Positions 43,230 to 50,216 of a DNA stretch of 64,000 nt are shown here, piece by piece. The notes under the pieces are model-generated. The model searched no databases and was not told the DNA's origin. It was given only the letters and a program-made list of their open reading frames with translations. The stretch's first letter is position 1. Every line of letters begins with the position of its first letter. The position numbers and the translations under genes are program-made. The stretch covers positions 310,001 to 374,000 of the forward strand of contig NZ_JALBGD010000002.1 of assembly GCF_023507705.1 (NCBI RefSeq). The letters run 5' to 3'. The stretch is from Stappia sp. WLB 29. Its GTDB lineage: Bacteria; Pseudomonadota; Alphaproteobacteria; Rhizobiales; Stappiaceae.

Positions 43230-46154
43230 ATGTCCTATTTCTCGGATAATTATGAGGCCTTCCGTTACCCGCTCAAAGACGGAGATGCTGCCGGATTCCG
43301 GCTAGCACAGCTCGGCGCCATCCATGCTGCTGCCTCACACTTCACCCTGCGGTCAGAGCCCGGTGTGGTCGCGATGCCAACCGGATCGGGTAAAACGGCC
43401 GTTCTTATTTCCGCTGCCTTCGTGCTTCGCGCAACGCGTGTTCTCATCATCTCGCCTGGGCGCCTTGTCCGGGAACAGATCGCCGAAGAAGCTGGCGCAC
43501 TGACTACGCTGCGAGAGGCCGGCGCAATTGGTGACGGCGTTCCGAACCCACGAGTGTTCAGCACCAAGAAACGTATCACGACGGCAGAGGAATGGGAGGC
43601 CTTGCGCGAGTTCGATGTCGTCGTAGGCACGGTTCAGAGCATCAGCCCCGAATACGAGCAGATTCCGGAACCGCCCGCTGACCTGTTTGACCTGGTGCTG
43701 GTCGACGAAGCGCATCATAGCCCTGCCCGAACGTGGCAGGCGGTGCTCAACCATTTCCCTGAGGCCAAGCGGCTGTTGTTTACGGCGACGCCGTTTCGTC
43801 AAGACCAGAAGGAAATCAAAGGCCGCTTCATTTACACCTACGATCTCCATAAGGCCTACGAAGATGGTGTCTTCGGGGAAATTACCTATCAGCCTGTCGG
43901 CCCCGCCCCGGGCGTCAACCATGACGTTTCGATCGCGCTCGCAGCCGAGAGACAGTACACGGCGGACCGGGAGGCCGGATTCCGGCACCATCTAATGGTG
44001 CGAACGGATAGCCGTAAGCGCGCCGGAGAATTGCAAGCCGTCTACGACGAAAACACAGGGCTCAGACTTCGCATCATTACCGGTGACAAATCGCTGAGAT
44101 ACGTGAAGGGAGTGATTAACAAGCTGCTCGCGGGAGAACTTGATGGCGTTATCTGCGTGAACATGCTCGGTGAAGGTTTTAATCTCCCGAGCCTGAAAAT
44201 CGCCGCTATCCATTCTCCCCATCGTTCGCTCGCGGTCACCCTGCAATTCATTGGCAGGTTTGCAAGGACGGTCGGTGACAACATCGGGCCTGCGACGTTC
44301 CTGGCGATTCCATCGGAGATCGAGATCGAGGCCGAGCGTCTCTATGATACCCGCGCGGTTTGGCAGGAGATGGTGCAGAACCTGAGCGCTACGCGCGTCC
44401 ACCAGGAAGCGCAGATTCGCGAAGTGCTTGAATCCTTTGCCGTTGCCCAGTTAGGCGCCGAGGACCTTGCTGACCTGTCACTGTTCGTCCTTGAACCGTA
44501 CTACCACGTCAAAGTCTACCAACTTGATGCGCCGGTCGATCTGAATCAGCCGGTGAATTTTCCGGAGCCGCTTGAGGTCGTTTACGAAGGCATCAGCGAA
44601 GCCCACAACGCGGCGGTCTACATCACACGTGAGGTCAGCCTTCCTCGATGGACGACCGATGATCGCCTCGCCATTGTCCACCCGGACCTGTTCATCTTCT
44701 ATCAGCACGCTGACTCTGGTCTGTTGTTCATATGCGCCTCCCGCCGGGCGGAAGGGCTGTACGCTCAACTGGCTGAAACCTTTGCGGTTGCCAATCCCCG
44801 GCCGCTGCCACTTGTTCGCCTGAATCGGGCGCTCAACGATCTGACGACACCCGAATTCTTCAATGTCGGAATGCGCAATCGTGTCGCGCTCAATACCATG
44901 GAGTCATATAGGATCGTTACCGGCTCCAACGCGGACAAGGCGATCCATAAGAGTGATGGGCGCCTTTACCATCGCGGCCATGTGTTTGGCCGAGCGTCGG
45001 ATGACGGCGACCTAGTCACTATCGGATTGAGCAGCGCCTCAAAGATTTGGAGTAATACCAGTTCCAAACTCCCTGGCCTGATCTCGTGGTGCGAGAAGCT
45101 TGCCACCCGCATCAGTAGCGACCGCAACCCGGTTACCGGCTCGGGTCTCGACTATCTCGATGTCGGCGAAGAAATCACCGAGCTTCCCGATAACATAATC
45201 GGTGCCGATTGGCCGCTGTCAGTGTACCGCAGTCCGCCACTCGTCAGGTTCAATGGCCCGAACGGCGACATCACGGCGCAGCTATTGGACTTCGACATAT
45301 CCGTTGATCGCGATCGGTCAACGCCCGAAGCGGTGATGGTCACATTGCGGCACGATCCGGGGTTTGCATTCGACGCGACGTTTTCGTTCGAGACTGACCG
45401 ATATTTTGAGCCAGCAAGCGACCATGAACCGGAGGCATTCGTGGAACACGATCGCGATAACATTCCACTGATCGATTTTCTGAACGGCGATATGCCGCAT
45501 TTTTTCACGTCCGATCTGTCGCTTGTCGACGGAGCTAGTCTCTTGAGGCCGCCTGACGGCGGCGTTCCTCTCGTTGCCGAGGACCAGTGGGAAGTAGTCG
45601 ACTGGACAGCTGCAAACGTTGATATCGGCCGCGAATTCGGTAACGCGAGCCCCGGCATGGAGTCGGTCCATTCATGGCTGGATGCTCGTCTGCGCGCATC
45701 GAATGATATTGTCGTTTATTACGATCACGGCACGGGCGAGATGGCGGATTTCGTCGGTATCGAACAGCACGACCGTGGATTGACGATTCGTCTCTATCAT
45801 TGCAAAGGCGCGGGCGGTGCCGCTGCGGGGCACAGGTTGGGTGACATATACGAGGTCACCTCTCAGGCCGTTAAGTCGGTCACCTGGGCGCTCAAGCAGC
45901 GCGTGCTCAAGCACATACGCAGGCGGTTCACTGAAAGGAAAGGTGCCCATCAGTTTATCAAAGGCGATCTTGATGCTTTAACGCTCCTCATCGAGGAAGC
46001 GACGCCCGCGCAGATTTCATTTGAGTTCCTGGCGGTTCAGCCTGGACTTCAAAGAGAGGGATTGCCGGAAGAATTCGCCAACGTACTTGCCGCCGCCAGC
46101 GACCACCTTGTTCGTGGTGGTTTTCTGCCCCTGCGCGTCATGTGTTCGGCATGA
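43230..46154 (+). CDS. Superfamily 2 DEAD/DEAH-box helicase
   Basis: This 974-residue protein has helicase motif I MPTGSGKTAVL (near 49), motif Ia, motif II VDEAHHSPA (near 159), motif III LLFTATPF (near 181) and, in the second RecA fold, NMLGEGFNLPSLK (motif V region, near 312) with motif VI QFIGRFARTVG (near 340). The long C-terminal 600 residues are unlike known helicase accessory domains. Family members act as ATP-driven DNA or RNA translocases. The gene for a nuclease-like protein follows 97 bases downstream on the same strand, making a helicase-nuclease pair comparable in plan to Hachiman or Gabija but without recognisable homology to them by eye. Confidence 0.85.
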   Translation: MSYFSDNYEAFRYPLKDGDAAGFRLAQLGAIHAAASHFTLRSEPGVVAMPTGSGKTAVLISAAFVLRATRVLIISPGRLVREQIAEEAGALTTLREAGAIGDGVPNPRVFSTKKRITTAEEWEALREFDVVVGTVQSISPEYEQIPEPPADLFDLVLVDEAHHSPARTWQAVLNHFPEAKRLLFTATPFRQDQKEIKGRFIYTYDLHKAYEDGVFGEITYQPVGPAPGVNHDVSIALAAERQYTADREAGFRHHLMVRTDSRKRAGELQAVYDENTGLRLRIITGDKSLRYVKGVINKLLAGELDGVICVNMLGEGFNLPSLKIAAIHSPHRSLAVTLQFIGRFARTVGDNIGPATFLAIPSEIEIEAERLYDTRAVWQEMVQNLSATRVHQEAQIREVLESFAVAQLGAEDLADLSLFVLEPYYHVKVYQLDAPVDLNQPVNFPEPLEVVYEGISEAHNAAVYITREVSLPRWTTDDRLAIVHPDLFIFYQHADSGLLFICASRRAEGLYAQLAETFAVANPRPLPLVRLNRALNDLTTPEFFNVGMRNRVALNTMESYRIVTGSNADKAIHKSDGRLYHRGHVFGRASDDGDLVTIGLSSASKIWSNTSSKLPGLISWCEKLATRISSDRNPVTGSGLDYLDVGEEITELPDNIIGADWPLSVYRSPPLVRFNGPNGDITAQLLDFDISVDRDRSTPEAVMVTLRHDPGFAFDATFSFETDRYFEPASDHEPEAFVEHDRDNIPLIDFLNGDMPHFFTSDLSLVDGASLLRPPDGGVPLVAEDQWEVVDWTAANVDIGREFGNASPGMESVHSWLDARLRASNDIVVYYDHGTGEMADFVGIEQHDRGLTIRLYHCKGAGGAAAGHRLGDIYEVTSQAVKSVTWALKQRVLKHIRRRFTERKGAHQFIKGDLDALTLLIEEATPAQISFEFLAVQPGLQREGLPEEFANVLAAASDHLVRGGFLPLRVMCSA

Positions 46155-46251
46155 CCGCCTTGGCGCTTCTTGACGTTCAAGGACATCATGTTCTGACCAA
46201 TGATGGAGCACAGACCCTCCTCCTCGTAAGCAACGCGGGCTGTATTTAAGA

Positions 46252-47382
46252 ATGACCTTATCGCCTTCGACCAAGTTCGCCGTGGCGGTGAAGCCCCTGC
46301 TTTGGAGCTTGAACGGCTACAACGGTCCAAGCAGCCCCCGGGTGGCCGGCGGCTTCGTGAGGAAACACGGGTTTGGCGGTGAGGAATGGAACGGGCGCAT
46401 TAACCGTACCTGGAGGGGGCAGCGCGTTTTCCATACTGAGACGAAGGAAAAGCTCGATCTCTACGCGAAACATGGACACCTCGGCCTTCTCATGATCGCC
46501 ATGCATGACGACGTACAGCACATCGTGGGTGTGGCCTGTGGCGTGCGCATCAACGAGGAGGATGACCTCGCCTCGATTTTCAAACAGTCGGCCTTCAAAA
46601 ACACAATCAATGAGCTATGGAATGCAGGCTCCGTTCGAGCGCGATATGCATCGATTGCGGCATTGAAGAAGGACTTTCCAGCCGGATTTGACACACCGAG
46701 GTGGCGTTGCCCATCTGACTATTTTCATTGGTTCGACGAACCTATTCCTCTGCCGAAAGACCCCCTCGGCTTAGGGAAAAAGGTTCTCGCCAAGATGCAC
46801 AACAACTACCAGGCGATCCGACCCGAACATGCCCTGAAGCTGCTGGATGGACACCTGCCGCCCGAGAGCCTCGTTCGCCAGTGGTTCATAGAAGGGGAGT
46901 TCGACGAAGCCTTCCTGCCGCGCTACGTGAGAAGCAAACCAGGTCAGACGTCCTCGGAGCGTGCCGACAACTTCGGCGCGCCAGCGGCCAAAGACCCTTA
47001 CACGCGCTACATTCAAAATAGGGAGGTCAGGGTAACTCCCGAGCACCACTTGTTAGAGAAGGCGTTTCTCGCCTTCCTGAGAACCCTCAAAGCGACAGCC
47101 ATTTCGCAGAACAAGAACGCGATCGACGTTCGTTTCCACCTTGCAACTCGGGGCCGCGTCATCGCCGAACTCAAGCCAGCCACAGCTGGGCAGACCAAAT
47201 ACCCCATTCGCTTTGCTGTGGGCCAGGTGCTCGAGTATCGATATTTCCAGAACCCAGACGCACATCCTCTCATCGTCCTGGGAGCCAAACCCAAACACGA
47301 AGAGATCAAGTTCTGCCATTCACTAGGTATCAGCTTGGCATGGAAGACAACTGATACGTTTGTCGTCCAGTGGGCACAATGA
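46252..47382 (+). CDS. Probable PD-(D/E)XK nuclease-like partner of the SF2 helicase
   Basis: This is a 376-residue protein. Its C-terminal 110 residues fit a PD-(D/E)XK core: Asp in NAIDVRFHL (near 289), Glu-x-Lys in IAELKPA (near 306) and the following helix with GQVLEYRYF, then a beta strand LIVLGAKP. The N-terminal 250 residues, with a WNGRINRTWRGQRVFH segment, are of no recognised family and could be DNA-binding. It is transcribed with the helicase and ends 186 bases before the second copy of the 79-base repeat. Restriction-like cleavage of foreign DNA guided by the helicase is inferred. Confidence 0.6.
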   Translation: MTLSPSTKFAVAVKPLLWSLNGYNGPSSPRVAGGFVRKHGFGGEEWNGRINRTWRGQRVFHTETKEKLDLYAKHGHLGLLMIAMHDDVQHIVGVACGVRINEEDDLASIFKQSAFKNTINELWNAGSVRARYASIAALKKDFPAGFDTPRWRCPSDYFHWFDEPIPLPKDPLGLGKKVLAKMHNNYQAIRPEHALKLLDGHLPPESLVRQWFIEGEFDEAFLPRYVRSKPGQTSSERADNFGAPAAKDPYTRYIQNREVRVTPEHHLLEKAFLAFLRTLKATAISQNKNAIDVRFHLATRGRVIAELKPATAGQTKYPIRFAVGQVLEYRYFQNPDAHPLIVLGAKPKHEEIKFCHSLGISLAWKTTDTFVVQWAQ

Positions 47383-47567
47383 TGATCGACGCAATGCGCA
47401 AGTCGTCCACGATGCCTACCACGTGGCGCGAATGACACTTCGGGATCAGAAGTGGAATAGGCGAACTTTTCCTAATTTGCGAACTCAGCACAGCTGCTTG
47501 ATGCAGAACGTTTTCACAACCGGGCAGTCTGGAAACGGCCCTGATACGGTCAATCCCATCGGCGCAG

Positions 47568-47646
47568 CTAGGCTGCTAGAAGCCGAGAGAATAATCGGAG
47601 CCTGTAGCGTATTTCCGGTAGGTGTGGGGATTGGCGGTAGCGGTCC
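47568..47646 (+). repeat. 79-bp direct repeat, copy 2 (attR arm)
   Basis: This is the second copy of the repeat at 42771-42849 (about 69 of 79 positions identical). Its last bases GGTCC merge with the 17-bp att core that follows, so it is the element-side arm of the right attachment site. Confidence 0.75.
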
Positions 47647-47660
47647 TCCGCTACCAAAAA
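47644..47660 (+). repeat. attR core, 17-bp copy of the tRNA-Met 3' end
   Basis: This is an exact copy of 18130-18146. It marks the right border of the island; sequence beyond it (from about 47661) is expected to be the original chromosome downstream of the tRNA gene. Confidence 0.85.
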
Positions 47661-47868
47661 AATCGATCGTGCCAAAGATTTAGCTAGTGGTCGCATTCTG
47701 CGACGACGGGTACTGGGCGGCTTCTTTTTCTTGCTACTCAGACCTAGCAACTCTCATGTGCTATTCAGGGCCCAACGCCGATGAATCGAACTCTGAACAA
47801 TATCGGCTTTGACCTGAGGTCCGATTTTCTTCCAGTTTGGCGCAGAGTTTTACTGTTGATTTTTGACC

Positions 47869-48467
47869 TCATGCTGCCTGTATTTGCGATTTCCTTTTTG
47901 ATGCAAATTCGTAGGGCGTGAGATTGCCTAGGGATGTATGGGGTCTGTATCTGTTGTAGTCGTCCTTCTATGTAGTGATTTGGAATTCGGCTTCCGCGAT
48001 CGATGAAAACAGCGTCTCGTTGAGGCACTCATCCCTGAAGCTGCCGTTGAAGCTCTCGACGAAACCGTTTTGCATCGGCTTGCCGGGCTGGATGTAGTGC
48101 CAACCGAAACCGGTGACACCATTTGAGAACGGCCATGCTTGTCAGTTCGGTTCCTTTCAGAGACCACGGTGACCGGTTTGCCACGCAGACGGACGAGCGC
48201 TTCGCATTCACGTCTTTCCAGCGTCTTCAGCTTGCGGGCATCGGATACATCCATACCGCCAAACTTGGCCTTGTACTTGTGAAAGGTGGCTTCCGAGATT
48301 CCGTGGTACCCGCAAACATCGGCCGTCTTCTGGCCGCTCTCCTGCTCTCGCAAAATGCCGATGATCTGTTCTTCCGTGAACCTTGAACGCTTCCTTCCAT
48401 CCGTCTCCTGAATGCGAGGGACGCTATATCCGAGCGGTCGAACAGCGGGTGGCGAGGCCGGCTCCAA
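47869..48467 (-). pseudogene. IS3-family transposase remnant (orfA joined to orfB 3' end)
   Basis: On the minus strand the frame begins with KRSRFTEEQIIGILREQ and GISEATFHKYKAKFGG, the HTH of an IS3-family OrfA. After about 60 residues the sequence turns into the end of OrfB ([19 protein letters not shown], then YNRYRPHTSLGNLTP), with frameshifts and a TAG at 47968-47970 in place of the expected Trp. The central integrase (DDE) region is missing, so this is an internally deleted, inactive copy lying just outside the island border. Terminal inverted repeats were not identified. Confidence 0.8.
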
Positions 48468-48548
48468 CTAGTGGGGTGGAATCCGCTCCCGCCTGTTAGA
48501 ATACCTCTCGGCTTTCCGGCAGTCGCATTGTTGTGTCGAGGAGGGACG

Positions 48549-49826
48549 GTGGCTCACTATCTGGTAGCGAATCGGCGATTTGCCCCCTTGTTCTTTTGTC
48601 AGGTTGTTTCCTGGTTCAACGATAATTTCCTCAAGAACACCCTGGTCTTCTTGATTTTGTTTAATGTCGCGGAGGGTTCCGCTGCCCTGATTTCCCTCGC
48701 AAGCGCCGTCTATATCGTGCCCTTTCTTTTCCTGTCTGCGCCGGGTGGGCAGATTGCCGATCGGTATGACAAGGCCGCTATCTTGAGAGGGCTCAAGTTG
48801 GTGGAGATCGCAGGGGCGGTGCTGGCAACCCTCGGCATGGCCTTCCAGTCGCTTCCGACACTGTTTTCGTCACTTCTCATGTTCGGTGTCGTTTCGGCGT
48901 TCGGCGTGCCCGTGCAGTACAGCATCCTTCCAGAGCAGATGCGTCCCAACGAACTCCCGACGGCGAACGCCTGGCTGAAGGGGAGTGTCTTTCTCGCCAA
49001 GCTGGGGAGCACGCTTTCGGCGGGGCTTCTGTTCACGCTGGATATCGCTCACCTGGCCTTTGCCCCGATCATCGTTACGCTGGCGATTGCCTGTTATCTC
49101 GTCAGCCGAATGATTCCCCCGACCACGGCTGCAAGTCCCGGCCTGCGGGTCGACTGGAACATCATCAAGTCGACATGGGAGATCTTTGCCGATCTGGTAC
49201 GCGAGCGCCGGTTTCTCGTCATTGCCGCGATGACGTCCTGGTTCTGGTTGATCTCCGCCATGATCTTTGCGGTGCTTCCGGTCTTCGTTAAGGAAAACAT
49301 GGGAGGTGGGGAGAGCGCCGTCACGTTCTTCCTTGTCGTCTTTGCCTTTTCGATCGGCATCGGCTCCGCATTTGCAGCGAGGCTTTGTGCAGGACGGGTT
49401 GTCTTCCTGCCGTCGATCATCGGGACGGCACTGATGTCAGTCCTCTGCTTTGATATTCACTTCGTGATTGCGGGCGTCGCCGAACAACACACCTCCGTTC
49501 CAATCCTCGACTTCATTGTCCAGGCACATGTGATCCGCATTGCCATCGATGTGGCTGGTCTTGCGATGGCCGGTGGCCTGCTGCTTGTTCCCACGTCCGT
49601 TGCTCTTCAGGTCTGGCCCGAACCGGGGCGCCGGGCGAGGACGATCGCGGGGGCAAGCGCATTGGGCGCCGCTCTCATTGTCATCTTCGGCACAGCGCTT
49701 GCCGCGGCGCAGAAATTCGGACTGAGCGCTCCCGACGCGATGCTGATCCTGAGCGGGCTGAACGCTGTAGCCTTCGTTCTAATGATCAGGTTTCTCCCGG
49801 TGCCCCTTTTCGGACGGCCTCTGTAG
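48549..49826 (+). CDS. MFS transporter related to lysophospholipid transporter LplT
   Basis: This is a 425-residue protein from GTG 48549, with GAGGAGGGA just upstream. It has about twelve membrane helices and N-terminal sequence FAPLFFCQVVSWFNDNFLKNTLVFL, typical of the LplT/Aas-associated MFS group, with the MFS loop PGGQIADRYDKA. In many alphaproteobacteria this permease is the N-terminal third of a larger protein fused to acyltransferase and acyl-ACP synthetase domains. Here it stops after the MFS part, so it is either a stand-alone LplT-like flippase or a truncated fusion. It lies downstream of the IS3 remnant. Confidence 0.75.
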   Translation: MAHYLVANRRFAPLFFCQVVSWFNDNFLKNTLVFLILFNVAEGSAALISLASAVYIVPFLFLSAPGGQIADRYDKAAILRGLKLVEIAGAVLATLGMAFQSLPTLFSSLLMFGVVSAFGVPVQYSILPEQMRPNELPTANAWLKGSVFLAKLGSTLSAGLLFTLDIAHLAFAPIIVTLAIACYLVSRMIPPTTAASPGLRVDWNIIKSTWEIFADLVRERRFLVIAAMTSWFWLISAMIFAVLPVFVKENMGGGESAVTFFLVVFAFSIGIGSAFAARLCAGRVVFLPSIIGTALMSVLCFDIHFVIAGVAEQHTSVPILDFIVQAHVIRIAIDVAGLAMAGGLLLVPTSVALQVWPEPGRRARTIAGASALGAALIVIFGTALAAAQKFGLSAPDAMLILSGLNAVAFVLMIRFLPVPLFGRPL

Positions 49827-50216
49827 GGCACTTCCTGAATCCCATAACGCCTCCATGCCCGATGCATTCCTTGCAGCGATTGCCCCAGCTGCGTGGATCA
49901 GGGCGCTTCCCCGAGTTGGTTCGGGCGCTCCTAGTCGGGGCGGTTCGGGCGTGCGGGCTTGAGATGGCGAGCCGCGCCGGAGCCTGTCTGTATCCTTTGG
50001 CACAAATGCTATATTGTAATGTTCTCATTCAGTTTGCCTAATATTTAGCCGGCGGCGTTGAGACGGGAAGAACGATGGCCTTTTGGCCCCGATCCGACGG
50101 CCGGCATTTTTCCAAGCATCTCTGCGCGGTTTGCGCTCGCATATTTGGTATGTGTAGCGTGTTCAGCTTTGCTGGTGGCTTGATAGTTCGACGCTTGGAC
50201 GAGCTGGAAATCTATT
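49827..50216. other. Intergenic region between MFS and regulator genes
   Basis: This is a 390-base gap. The middle (about 50010-50060) is AT-rich. No ORF with credible start and composition is seen, and no RNA gene is recognised. If the MFS protein derives from a longer fusion, the missing acyltransferase sequence is not found here. Confidence 0.4.

Larger units (their letters stand above)
18147..47660. mobile_element. tRNA-Met-integrated genomic (defence) island, about 29.5 kb
   Basis: The island is bounded by the 17-bp tRNA-end repeat on both sides. It differs from its flanks in lower G+C (very evident at 18.2-23.7 kb), weaker codon bias and content: kinase/methyltransferase module, TIR, short Argonaute, Fic, nuclease-helicase, giant GHKL ATPase and helicase-nuclease pair. 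No integrase, relaxase or phage structural gene can be recognised, so it appears immobile or dependent on an integrase elsewhere. A second copy of the attR-adjacent arm at 42771-42849 suggests it was built by at least two insertions. Confidence 0.8.

Noticed and set aside
18147-47660. Prophage
   Set aside because: No capsid, tail, terminase, portal, lysis or replication genes can be recognised in the island.
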